22,589 nt of DNA from DATCZS01 sp036525795 (GTDB lineage Bacteria > Actinomycetota > Acidimicrobiia > Spongiisociales > ZC4RG35), in assembly GCA_036525795.1 (NCBI GenBank), contig DATCZS010000124.1, positions 1 through 22,589 on the forward strand, written 5' to 3'. The translations under genes were made by a program, and so were the position numbers. Every line of letters starts with the position of its first letter. Position 1 is the first letter of the stretch. The notes under the pieces are model-generated. The model ran no database searches and was not told where the DNA came from. It worked only from the letters and a program-made list of their open reading frames with translations. Positions 14,222 to 21,569 of this stretch are shown here, piece by piece.

Positions 14222-14306
14222 CCGCCCCGCGTCACCGTCCCGCCCGACCCACATCCGATCGGTCTCTCCGATGCGGCCTCCCCCATGGACCCGGGAAGAT
14301 GCGGTC

Positions 14307-15050
14307 TCACCTCGTCACGTTTCGCAGGGGAGTCAGCTCGCCGTTCATGACGGGGCGACCCTCCAGAGCCACGATGGCCATGGCATCGACGACGGGAAGT
14401 GCCGTGATCCCGAGAGGAAGCCGTTCGAAGGACGGGGCCAACTCTTCCCGCCTCCGTTCGGCATAGGCGAGACCGGCCTTGGTGGCGTGTGGCAACTCGA
14501 CCAGACCGGTGGCCGCCACCACAAATGCCACCGCGCACACCACCGGAGTCCACCCGAGGGGCCCGTCCGTGAACCACATCCACCACCCGAGCACCAGGGC
14601 GGTCGCCAGGCCGGAGACCGCCGGGATGGCGGCCAGCCTGGCTCGCTCGGCCGGAGCGATCGCCAGACCCGGGAGGTCGCGGCCGATCGCCTCGGCCGAC
14701 AGACGGCCGGCCGTCAACACCCGACCCGCCTCGGCCCCCTCCAATCCGGCGGCGTTGATCATGGCCCGCTCTACGGGGTGAAACTCGGTCGACTCCGAAG
14801 GGGCCGCAGCCAGGGCGAGCCTCTTGGAGTTCTCGCGCACTTCGAACACCCCGTTCCACACGAGGAACGCCGCCGCCACCTCCGCCACCCGCCGCGGACC
14901 GCCCACCATCGCCGCCAGCTGGTACACGGTCGGCTCGGGGCGGTGCCGTCCCGGTCGGGCTGCCAATGCCCATCGCCGCAGCCCTGCGGAGGCAGCCACC
15001 GTCAGGGCGAGGACCAGACCGGCGATGAGCGAGATGATTCCGGCTGACAT
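14307..15050 (-). CDS. TIGR04222-type actinobacterial membrane protein
   Basis: The protein is 247 aa from the ATG at 15050, 4 nt after the stop of the ThDP enzyme gene. An N-terminal helix (4-21) is followed by a soluble region of about 115 residues that opens with YQLAAMVGGPRRVAEVAAAFLVWNGV (43-68; read in two halves, YQLAAMVGGPRRV and AEVAAAFLVWNGV). That is the characteristic start of TIGR04222 domains. Two close helices (about 141-160 and 167-183) follow, then a cytoplasmic-looking tail of about 60 residues. The family is common in actinobacteria and has no known function. Many relatives end in a Cys- or Gly-rich segment, which is absent here. The four-base spacing suggests co-expression with the ThDP enzyme, though the functional link is unclear. 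Confidence 0.65.
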   Translation of the reverse strand: MSAGIISLIAGLVLALTVAASAGLRRWALAARPGRHRPEPTVYQLAAMVGGPRRVAEVAAAFLVWNGVFEVRENSKRLALAAAPSESTEFHPVERAMINAAGLEGAEAGRVLTAGRLSAEAIGRDLPGLAIAPAERARLAAIPAVSGLATALVLGWWMWFTDGPLGWTPVVCAVAFVVAATGLVELPHATKAGLAYAERRREELAPSFERLPLGITALPVVDAMAIVALEGRPVMNGELTPLRNVTR

Positions 15051-15054
15051 GGGG

Positions 15055-16683
15055 CTACTGGCTGTAATTCGAAGACATGCGCATGGTCTCTGCGAGATGC
15101 ACGTTGACGAGAGCGGGCTTTCCCGACGCCTCCGCCCGTTCCAGTGCCGGCACGATGTCTGCCGGGTCGGTGACGAACTCCCCGTGACCGCCGAGGCCCG
15201 CGACCATGGCGTGGTACGGGCGCACCCCGAGATCGGTGGCGACCAGTCGATCGGGGTAGAACATCCGATGGATGGTCTTGATGTTGGCCCACACACCGTC
15301 GTTTCCCACCACGCCGATGACGGGAAGCCCGAGGCGCACCATGGTGTCGTACTCCATCCCGTTGAATCCGAACCCGCCATCGCCGTAGACGATTCCCACC
15401 CGAGCGTCGGGGAACGCCACCTTGGCCGCAATGGCGTACGGTGCTCCGGTTCCGAGCGTCCCGAATGGTCCCGGGTCCAGCACATGGCCGGGAAACGACG
15501 TCTGGAGCCACTTGGCCGTCGTCGAGACGATGTCCCCCCCGTCGACGGCGACGATCGACTCCGGCCCGAAGAACCCGGCGACGTCCCTCGCGAATCGGTT
15601 GGGCATCACCGGGGCGGCGTCGTCCTCTGCCTCAACCTCCAGCGCGGCCCACTGCGTCTGCTCCGCCCCCATGATCTCCTCCGCCCACGGTCGGGGGCCA
15701 TCGTGGGCATATCGGTGGGACGCGTCGGCGAGCTGGGACACCACCGTCATCGGATCCGCCACCGCACCGAGCGAGGCGCCCCGATTCCACCCCACCCGGC
15801 CCCAATCGGCATCGACGTGCACGACGACCGCGTCAGGGCCGATCTTCTGGCCGTAGCCGGTGCGAAAATCCCAGTCGACCCCGAGCGCCAGCACGAGGTC
15901 GGCGCCGGAGAACGCTTTCGACCTGGCGTGGGTCCCGGCGAGCGGATGGCCGAACGGCATCGACCCCCGGGCCCGCCCGTTGGTGTACGTCGGAGCGCCG
16001 AGCGCCTCGGCCACCTCGGCCAGGCGGTTCGCGCCGCCCCACGACGAGAATCCGGCGAAGATCATGGGACGCTCCGCCCCCGCGAGCAGCGAGCAGATCT
16101 CCTCGAGCGTGGATTCGTCCACCCCCTGGCGTCTGGCCGACCGACTGTCGCGCGGCCACGACACCGCGTCTTCGTCGATCATGTCGAAGGAGACATCCAT
16201 CGGGATGTCGAGGAACACGGGCCCCCCGCGGCCCGAGAAGGCGTGCCTGGCGGCCGTGGCCACGTAGTCGGCGATGCGGTTCACCTGCAGGGCGGTCCCG
16301 GCCCACCGGGTGATTCCGGCAAAGAGCGGCGGGTGGTCCATCTCCTGCAGTCCGCCCATCAACTCCTGACGCAGCATGTGCCTGCCACCGATCAGGAGCA
16401 TGGGCGTGTCGGCCGCGTGCGCCGTCGCCACCGCGGTGACGGCGTCGGTGACACCCGGTCCGGCGGTCACCACCGCCACCCCCAACCTGCCCGTCAGCCG
16501 GCTGTATGCCTCGGCGGCGTGACCGGCCGCCTGCTCATGGCGGAGGTCGACGACCCGGATCCCCTCCTGCACGCAGCCGTCGAGGATGGGGAGGATGTGG
16601 CCCCCGGTGACGGTGAACAGGGCGTCGACGCCCTCGGCCTTGAGGGCTCGGGCAGCGATCTGACCGCCGTGGATCTTGGCCAT
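15055..16683 (-). CDS. Thiamine-diphosphate-dependent enzyme, acetolactate synthase/2-hydroxyacyl-CoA lyase-like
   Basis: The 542-aa protein has the three-domain POX/ALS layout. The N-terminal Pyr domain has VTGGHILPILDG (25-36) and DLRHEQAAGHAAEAYSR (46-62, with Glu50 as the cofactor-activating glutamate). A central domain (about 190-335) resembles the DHS-like fold. The C-terminal PP domain has VYGDGGFGFNGMEYDTM (432-448) and VVGNDGVW (458-465), which supply the Mg-ThDP motif GDG-x24-ND. The specificity is not clear: acetolactate synthase (IlvG-like), oxalyl-CoA decarboxylase and 2-hydroxyacyl-CoA lyase are all possible. No small regulatory (ACT) subunit gene is adjacent, which argues against biosynthetic acetolactate synthase. 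The start is the ATG at 16683, with TAGCCT 6 nt upstream. Confidence 0.82.
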   Translation of the reverse strand: MAKIHGGQIAARALKAEGVDALFTVTGGHILPILDGCVQEGIRVVDLRHEQAAGHAAEAYSRLTGRLGVAVVTAGPGVTDAVTAVATAHAADTPMLLIGGRHMLRQELMGGLQEMDHPPLFAGITRWAGTALQVNRIADYVATAARHAFSGRGGPVFLDIPMDVSFDMIDEDAVSWPRDSRSARRQGVDESTLEEICSLLAGAERPMIFAGFSSWGGANRLAEVAEALGAPTYTNGRARGSMPFGHPLAGTHARSKAFSGADLVLALGVDWDFRTGYGQKIGPDAVVVHVDADWGRVGWNRGASLGAVADPMTVVSQLADASHRYAHDGPRPWAEEIMGAEQTQWAALEVEAEDDAAPVMPNRFARDVAGFFGPESIVAVDGGDIVSTTAKWLQTSFPGHVLDPGPFGTLGTGAPYAIAAKVAFPDARVGIVYGDGGFGFNGMEYDTMVRLGLPVIGVVGNDGVWANIKTIHRMFYPDRLVATDLGVRPYHAMVAGLGGHGEFVTDPADIVPALERAEASGKPALVNVHLAETMRMSSNYSQ

Positions 16684-16689
16684 GGGGCG

Positions 16690-16695
16690 AGGCTA
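16690..16695 (-). promoter_or_regulatory. -10 element (TAGCCT), leaderless start of the ThDP enzyme gene
   Basis: On the minus strand TAGCCT ends exactly 6 nt before the ATG at 16683, with no Shine-Dalgarno sequence. It lies immediately downstream of the interlocked inverted repeats at 16707-16746. Confidence 0.45.
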
Positions 16696-16706
16696 GTGAG
16701 ACCCGG

Positions 16707-16746
16707 CGCAGACGCCGCCACCGGGAGCGAGTCTGCGAAGGCGGCG
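16707..16746 (-). repeat. Two interlocked 7-bp inverted repeats
   Basis: On the minus strand the order is CGCCGCC (16746-16740), CGCAGAC (16737-16731), an 11-nt spacer, GGCGGCG (16719-16713) and GTCTGCG (16713-16707). Arm 1 pairs with arm 3 and arm 2 with arm 4, so the two helices interlock and compete. The element lies between the M29 peptidase stop and the promoter of the ThDP gene. It could be an operator, a switch or a terminator. Confidence 0.55.
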
Positions 16747-16773
16747 ATGACGTAGACAAAGACCGACCATCGA

Positions 16774-18000
16774 CTACGGCTGAGCGTCGAACCCCCACTC
16801 ACCCCCGGTGATGATCGGCTCCTCGGCACCGTCGGGGGTGATGCCATACACGTCGAGGTCCGGAGAGCCCACAACGAAGTCGACATGGGCGGTGCTCTGG
16901 TTGAGGCCGGCGGCGTGGAGCTCGGCGGGAGACATGGCGGTTCCACCGTCGATGTTGATGGGATAGGCCTGGCCGATGGCGATGTGGCAGCCATCGTTCT
17001 CGTCGTACAGGGTGTTGCTCCAGATGAGTCCCTCGGCCGCGACTGCACTCGACATCGGAACCATCGCGCACTCGCCGAAGCGCATCGATCCGTCGTCGGT
17101 TGCGAGCAGCTGGTCGAGAACATCCTGTCCCTTCTCGGCCGTCGCCCAGACGATCTTGCCCTCGCTCAGCTCGAAGGAGAAGCCCTCGACCAGGTTGCCG
17201 AACAGGCTGAGTGGCTTCGTGGCCGCCACCGTGCCTTCGCCGGCCATCCGGTGCGGGCCGCAGAACACCTCCTCGGTGGGGATGTTCGGCACGAACGGTC
17301 CGTCGTTGCTACCTCCCACCCAGACGGGGCGGTCCGGCAGACCGAGACGGAGGTCGGTACCGGGGCCCTCGTAGCGCAGGCCGGTGTAGGTGCGCGACGT
17401 GAGGTACCCGGCACGGGCACTCAGGTCTGCGACGTGCGCTCTCCACGCGGCGACCGGATCGCCTTGATCCGCTCGACATGCTCGAAAGATGGCAGACCAC
17501 AGAGATTCGATGGCATCCTCGGTGGTCGCCTCCGGGAAGACGCTCCGCGCCCATGTGGCACTCGGCGCAGCGACGACCGTCCACGCCCGCTCCAGGGTTC
17601 CCTGAGCTCGTACGAGCGGCGCCAACGCCTCGCGATTGACTCGCTGGAAGGCCGCCAGCCGCCCGGGATCGATGCCGGCCATCGCGTCGGGGTCGTCGGC
17701 ATGGACGTACAGCAGCTTGTCCCCCGCCTCGAGTGCGGCGAGCCGGGCATGCGACGCGGTCGAGACCGCCTCCCAGGACTCCGCAGAACCGCGCTCGTAG
17801 CGGGCCCGCGACACGATGTCGTCGGTCCACAGCACGTCGACGTTGACCGCACCTGCGCCGTACGCCTGCTCGACGAGCGTCCGTGTGAACTCGACAACAC
17901 CGACCGGCGAGTGGATCAGGAGGCGGTCACCGGGCTCGAGTCCGATCCCGATCTGGATGCACACGTCCGCGTACTTGGCGAGTAGCTCAGAGGAAGGCAT
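16774..18000 (-). CDS. M29-family aminopeptidase (AmpS/AmpT/PepS-like)
   Basis: The 408-aa cytoplasmic metallo-aminopeptidase is of the usual length for the family. The C-terminal catalytic half carries NIPTEEVFCGPHRMAGEG (239-256), RFGECAMVP (307-315), NTLYDENDGCHIAIGQAYP (329-347) and STAHVDFVVG (369-378). By analogy with AmpT and PepS the dinuclear metal ligands are Glu243 or Glu244, Glu310, His339, His372 and Asp374; all are present. The N-terminal half (1-230) is the typical dimerisation domain, with GIGLEPGDRLLIHSPV (18-33). The ATG at 18000 has GGAG 8 nt upstream. A TATGGT (18040-18035) gives a plausible promoter with a leader of about 28 nt. It is a single gene between the amine-catabolism operon and the ThDP gene. 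Confidence 0.93.
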   Translation of the reverse strand: MPSSELLAKYADVCIQIGIGLEPGDRLLIHSPVGVVEFTRTLVEQAYGAGAVNVDVLWTDDIVSRARYERGSAESWEAVSTASHARLAALEAGDKLLYVHADDPDAMAGIDPGRLAAFQRVNREALAPLVRAQGTLERAWTVVAAPSATWARSVFPEATTEDAIESLWSAIFRACRADQGDPVAAWRAHVADLSARAGYLTSRTYTGLRYEGPGTDLRLGLPDRPVWVGGSNDGPFVPNIPTEEVFCGPHRMAGEGTVAATKPLSLFGNLVEGFSFELSEGKIVWATAEKGQDVLDQLLATDDGSMRFGECAMVPMSSAVAAEGLIWSNTLYDENDGCHIAIGQAYPINIDGGTAMSPAELHAAGLNQSTAHVDFVVGSPDLDVYGITPDGAEEPIITGGEWGFDAQP

Positions 18001-18034
18001 TTGGGTCGCTCCAGCCCGGGGTCATGATCGCTCG

Positions 18035-18040
18035 ACCATA
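18035..18040 (-). promoter_or_regulatory. -10 element (TATGGT) of the M29 aminopeptidase gene
   Basis: TATGGT on the minus strand predicts a start near 18028 and a leader of about 28 nt that includes GGAG 8 nt before the ATG. The -35 region is not recognisable. Confidence 0.3.
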
Positions 18041-18073
18041 ACCTGGTGACGGCACCGACCTGATCGGCTCAAT

Positions 18074-18601
18074 TCACAGCTCGGAGCTGCTCGGTTCGGT
18101 GCGGGACGAGTCAGACCATGCCCGCGCCGCTGGCGTCGCCTCGCCCCCGGGGCCCTCGCGCAGGCTCCGGCTCATCCACACGCTGTCCTCGATGGTGAAC
18201 TCGTGGCGGGCATAGAACATCCGGGCGCGCCGGTTGTGCGCCTCGGTTTCGAGGAACATGCGGACGGCTCCTGCGGCGGCGGCCTCGGCCATCGCACCCT
18301 GGATGAGCGCCGAGCCGGTGCCCTCCCCCCTGCTCTCGACGTAGAGCTCGTCGAGCAGGGCATCGAGGCCTCCCGATTCGATCGAAAAGCCCCACGTGAC
18401 CACCGCGTATCCGGTCACCGCTCCTCCGGACTCCGATACCAGGACGAACCCGCGATCTCCCGGCTCGAGCAGCTGGGCGAACGCCGAGCGGGCAGACGGC
18501 TCCTCGAACGACTGGAGGTCGATCAGGCGATAGCGCTCGCACAGCCGCACCAGGGCGTCGAGATCGCCTGGTTCCGCCCGCCGCACCCCCACCTCGATCA
18601 C
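18074..18601 (-). CDS. GNAT-family N-acetyltransferase
   Basis: The GTG at 18601 overlaps the stop of the amine oxidase (GTGA) and gives 175 aa. The opening VRRAEPGDLDALVRLCERY (6-24) is a typical GNAT start. The acetyl-CoA loop is RGEGTG inside LYVESRGEGTGSALIQGAM (88-106 approximately). It is followed by LETEAHNRRARMFYARHEF, the usual beta5-alpha4 segment with the FYARHEF motif. The substrate cannot be read from sequence. Being translationally coupled to an amine oxidase and an aminotransferase, it could acetylate the same amine substrate or a toxic intermediate, as spermidine acetyltransferases do; that is inference. The last 20 residues are polar and probably disordered. Confidence 0.85.
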   Translation of the reverse strand: MIEVGVRRAEPGDLDALVRLCERYRLIDLQSFEEPSARSAFAQLLEPGDRGFVLVSESGGAVTGYAVVTWGFSIESGGLDALLDELYVESRGEGTGSALIQGAMAEAAAAGAVRMFLETEAHNRRARMFYARHEFTIEDSVWMSRSLREGPGGEATPAARAWSDSSRTEPSSSEL

Positions 18602-19959
18602 CGCTCTCCCAGCAGCCGCTGCAGCGCCCCCCCGAAGACCCGCGACGGACGACCCGTCCGATCCTCCATGGCGTCTGCCGCCGGAGCCAGCATCCTCCCG
18701 GCGTTGACGCCCATCCACCTGAGCGGCTCGGGCTCCCAGGATCGACTCTCATGACCCACCCACGGCAGGGAGGTTCGCTCGGTCGCCGCGCCGATCGCCA
18801 ACTCGGCCAGGGTGCGGCCGGCCAGCTGGGACGCGGCAACTCCCAGACCCACATATCCGCCGGCCCATCCCATCCCGCTGTCCGGGTCGAAGCGGATCGA
18901 AGCAGCCAGATCGCGCGGCATGGCAACCGGCCCGCCCCATCGGTGGGTGATGCCGGCACCGGAGAGCGGGGGAAACAGATCACGGAGCATCGCCTCGACC
19001 GCCCGGTGGGTCGACGGGTGAAGGTCGAACTCGGGACGAATCCGGGAGCCGAAGTGGTACGGCGCTCCCCTGCCACCGAAGGCGAACCTTCCATCGGCGG
19101 TCCGCTGGCCGTAGATCACCAGATGCCTGCCGTCGTGGAAGGTCTCGCGTCGGTCGAGTCCGATTCGACTCCATACCGCGTCGTCGAGAGGCTCGGTTGC
19201 CACCATGAGCGAGTACACCGGGATCACCTTGCGCGGCATGTCGTGGGCGGTGAACGCCTCGGTGGCGCGCAGGACGATCGGGGCGGTCACCACGCCACTG
19301 TTCGTACGCACCCGCCCCGGCTCGACGGTCTCGGCCCTCGTCCCCTCGCAGATGGTCGCCCCCTGCCTCTCGATGGCCGAGGCCAGGCCGAGCACCAGCT
19401 TCATCGGATGGATGGCGGCGCAATGCGGCGTGTAGAACGCCCCCAGGCAACGTCGCACCCGAACCCGGGTGGCGACCTCGTCTGGTTCCATCCAGCGGTA
19501 GTCGTCCGGGCCGAATCCCCACTGCCGCTCGTGCTCGACCATCTCTTTGATGCGCGGCACCTGGGCTTGCGAGGTGGCGAGGGTGAGCGTTCCACCCTTG
19601 GCGTAGTCGCAATCGATCCCCTCGGTGCGGGCGATCTCCCCGATGTCGTCGACCGCCCGCTGCATCGCCCTCAACAGGTCCACGACCGCCTGACGGCCGT
19701 GTGATCGGGTCGCCCTGTTTCGCCGGATGGCGACGTCGGCGGTGGCCCAGCCACCGTTGCGTCCCGAAGCACCGAATCCGACGTGCCGTTCCTCGAGAAC
19801 CACCACGTCGAGATCGGGCCGCAGCGCCAGCAGGTGGTAGGCGGTCCACAGACCGGTGTACCCCGCCCCGACGATCGCGACATCGGCCCTCCGGTCCCCG
19901 TCCAAGGGCGGGCGGGTCGGAGCTGCCCCGCCCACCTCTTCCCACACGGATCCGATCAC
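18598..19959 (-). CDS. FAD-dependent amine oxidoreductase, DAO family (PuuB-like)
   Basis: The GTG at 19959 overlaps the aminotransferase stop (GTGA) and gives 453 aa. The dinucleotide-binding motif VAIVGAGYTGLWTAYHLL (27-44) and an acidic strand end, VVVLEE (52-57), bind FAD. GFGASGRNGGW (61-71) is the flavin-contact motif shared by gamma-glutamylputrescine oxidoreductase PuuB and related DAO enzymes. Near the C-terminus, HRWGGPVAMPRD and GGYVGLGVAASQLAGRTLAEL close the FAD site. It is likely to oxidise a secondary or primary amine, or its gamma-glutamyl derivative, to an aldehyde. The divergent aldehyde dehydrogenase could take the product. No glutamate-putrescine ligase is seen in the window, so the puu assignment is by similarity only. 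It is the middle gene of a three-gene operon. Confidence 0.87.
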   Translation of the reverse strand: MIGSVWEEVGGAAPTRPPLDGDRRADVAIVGAGYTGLWTAYHLLALRPDLDVVVLEERHVGFGASGRNGGWATADVAIRRNRATRSHGRQAVVDLLRAMQRAVDDIGEIARTEGIDCDYAKGGTLTLATSQAQVPRIKEMVEHERQWGFGPDDYRWMEPDEVATRVRVRRCLGAFYTPHCAAIHPMKLVLGLASAIERQGATICEGTRAETVEPGRVRTNSGVVTAPIVLRATEAFTAHDMPRKVIPVYSLMVATEPLDDAVWSRIGLDRRETFHDGRHLVIYGQRTADGRFAFGGRGAPYHFGSRIRPEFDLHPSTHRAVEAMLRDLFPPLSGAGITHRWGGPVAMPRDLAASIRFDPDSGMGWAGGYVGLGVAASQLAGRTLAELAIGAATERTSLPWVGHESRSWEPEPLRWMGVNAGRMLAPAADAMEDRTGRPSRVFGGALQRLLGER

Positions 19960-21293
19960 TCGTCGACCACCGTCGACATCGAGAACGGGTTGTCGAGCAC
20001 CTCGCGCAACGACTCGGAGAACACCTCGAGGGTCCTGGTGACATCGTCCTCGGTGTGGGCTGCGCAGGTGAACCACGGTTCGAGCGCATCGGGGCACGGC
20101 ATCACGCCCCTGTCGATCATGCGCATGACCGTGGTGTCGTAGAGCCGTTCGTCGTGCCGTACGAGATCGCGGTACTCGGTCGGCGTGCCCTCGCCCATGA
20201 ACAGCGAGAACATCGAAGGGTCACCCACCACCGTCCCGGTGACACCGGCATCGTCGAGGATCTCCTGAAGACCGGCCATGATCGCCGAGCCGACCCGATC
20301 GATCTGGGCATAGGCTGCACCGTCCTCGAGCCGTTCGATCGTCGCTCGGGCGGCGGCCACCGCCAGGCCGTTGCCGGAGTATGTGCCGGCCTGGGTGATG
20401 CCACCCAACTCCCAACCCTCGACGACCTTCTCTGCGAGGGCGATCGCCGCGACCGGGAACCCATTGCCCATCGCCTTTGCGTAGGTGGCGACGTCTGGAA
20501 CCACCCCGTACCGTGCGACGGCGCCGCCGATCCCGAGGCGGAACCCGGTCTTGACCTCGTCGAAGATCAGCACGCACTCGGACTCGTCACACAGGCGCCG
20601 CAACGTCTCGAGGAATCCCGGCACCGGGGGGACTCCGAGGAAGTTGCCGGCCATCGGCTCGACGATCACGGCGGCGAGTTCGTGGCCGTGGTCGGCGAAG
20701 AACTCCTCGGCCAGCTCGATGTCGTTGAACGGGAGCGTACGGACGTGCGATTGCACGGTCTCGGGAATCCCCGAGCTGGACTGGATTCGAACCGGCCGAA
20801 GGCGGGACCCGAGGTGATCGGCGGGCGCTCCGGCGGTGGTGAACAGCAGCGAATCGTGCGACCCGTGGTAGTGGCCCTCGAACTTGAGGATCAAGTCTCG
20901 CGCTCCCCAGCCGCGTGCCAGCCGGATCGCACCCATGGTCGCCTCGGTGCCGGTGTTGGTGAATCGCAGCCGGTCCGGCCATTCGAGCACCTCGATGACC
21001 TTCTCGGCGGTCTCGATCTCGGCCGCCTGGGTCATCGCAAACGTGGTGCCGCGTTCGGCCGCCTTCGCCACCGCCTCGGCCACGTACGGGTCGCCGTGAC
21101 CGAGAATGACCGGCCCGAAGCCGAGCTGGTAGTCGATGTACTCGCGGCCGTCCATGTCGAACACATGGCCGCCCATTCCCCGGTCGATGACGAAGGTCTC
21201 TTCTTCGCCCCAATACCTGAAGCCGGATGACACTCCGTTGGGCAGCACGCGTTTGGCGCGTGCGAACCACTCTCTGGTCTGCGGGCCTCTCAT
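19956..21293 (-). CDS. Class III PLP-dependent aminotransferase (glutamate-1-semialdehyde aminomutase-like)
   Basis: The protein is 445 aa from the ATG at 21293, with AGGAGGAG 5 nt upstream, the strongest ribosome site in the window. It is a fold-type I PLP enzyme. Landmarks are GVSSGFRYW (20-28), the phosphate loop TNTGTEATMGAIRLAR (112-127), GHYHGSHD (140-147), LIFDEVKTGFRLG (242-254, with Asp245 contacting the pyridine N) and YAKAMGNGFPVAA (271-283, with Lys273 forming the Schiff base). The overall match is closest to glutamate-1-semialdehyde 2,1-aminomutase, but the context is catabolic: it heads an operon with an amine oxidase and a GNAT enzyme, and it lacks heme-synthesis neighbours. 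An omega-amino-acid or amine transaminase is therefore more likely than HemL. Confidence is high for the family and low for the substrate. Confidence 0.9.
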   Translation of the reverse strand: MRGPQTREWFARAKRVLPNGVSSGFRYWGEEETFVIDRGMGGHVFDMDGREYIDYQLGFGPVILGHGDPYVAEAVAKAAERGTTFAMTQAAEIETAEKVIEVLEWPDRLRFTNTGTEATMGAIRLARGWGARDLILKFEGHYHGSHDSLLFTTAGAPADHLGSRLRPVRIQSSSGIPETVQSHVRTLPFNDIELAEEFFADHGHELAAVIVEPMAGNFLGVPPVPGFLETLRRLCDESECVLIFDEVKTGFRLGIGGAVARYGVVPDVATYAKAMGNGFPVAAIALAEKVVEGWELGGITQAGTYSGNGLAVAAARATIERLEDGAAYAQIDRVGSAIMAGLQEILDDAGVTGTVVGDPSMFSLFMGEGTPTEYRDLVRHDERLYDTTVMRMIDRGVMPCPDALEPWFTCAAHTEDDVTRTLEVFSESLREVLDNPFSMSTVVDE

Positions 21294-21327
21294 GTCGTCT
21301 CCTCCTGCGGTCGTTCTGGGTCTCGGG

Positions 21328-21513
21328 TCAGCGGGCAGATCGACCGGACGGAGGTTGCCAGTGACGCGATGCCACGAGATTGTCGTCGAAGTAGGTCGGA
21401 ACCGACCAGCACCGCGAGACGCGGAAGGGTCCGTTGCGACCAGAGCCGAGCCTGTCGTGCGGCCAGTCCACCAACGGGTGACGCGGCGTTCCGTGGCTAT
21501 TCATGAGCTGCAT
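21328..21513 (-). CDS. Possible small protein in the divergent intergenic region
   Basis: This 61-aa frame (or 58 aa from a second ATG at 21504) has a non-repetitive composition with Trp, Tyr, Phe, Asp and His, for example RVSRCWSVPTYFDDNLV. It is less Arg/Pro-biased than most shadow frames here. TAGGCT at 21522-21517 could act as a -10 for it. I do not recognise a family, and it overlaps the palindrome at 21394-21407, so the DNA may instead be purely regulatory. Weakly supported. Confidence 0.25.
   Translation of the reverse strand: MQLMNSHGTPRHPLVDWPHDRLGSGRNGPFRVSRCWSVPTYFDDNLVASRHWQPPSGRSAR
21394..21407. promoter_or_regulatory. Perfect 14-bp palindrome, candidate operator
   Basis: GGTCGGAACCGACC is a perfect inverted repeat (6-bp arms, 2-nt centre). 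It lies in the 276-nt region between the divergent aminotransferase and aldehyde dehydrogenase genes. Dyads of this size are typical of dimeric repressor sites. No regulator gene is visible in the window. Confidence 0.4.
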
Positions 21514-21530
21514 CGCAGCCTACCTGCCCG

Positions 21531-21562
21531 GTGGATCAGAGTGGATCTCCATTGGGTACGAT
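21531..21562 (+). promoter_or_regulatory. Promoter of the aldehyde dehydrogenase gene with paired direct repeats
   Basis: TACGAT (21557-21562) ends 7 nt before the ATG at 21570, predicting a leaderless or near-leaderless transcript. Just upstream, gtggatc occurs twice with a 10-nt period (21531-21537 and 21541-21547), about -39 to -23 from the predicted start. That is one helical turn apart and suits an activator or repressor site over the -35 region. Confidence 0.4.
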
Positions 21563-21569
21563 CGCTCCC

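Noticed and set aside
14258..14272. ATCGG-TCTCT-CCGAT hairpin between convergent uppP and the TIGR04222-type gene
   Set aside because: A 5-bp stem without a T run on either strand is too weak to call as a terminator.
14824..16755. Long plus-strand open frame (643 codons) opposite the ThDP enzyme
   Set aside because: The minus strand here has intact ThDP motifs; the plus frame is His/Arg/Gly/Pro-rich with no recognisable domain.
19701..21230. Plus-strand open frame (509 codons) opposite the aminotransferase and oxidase
   Set aside because: It is a shadow of two well-supported genes and shows no family resemblance.
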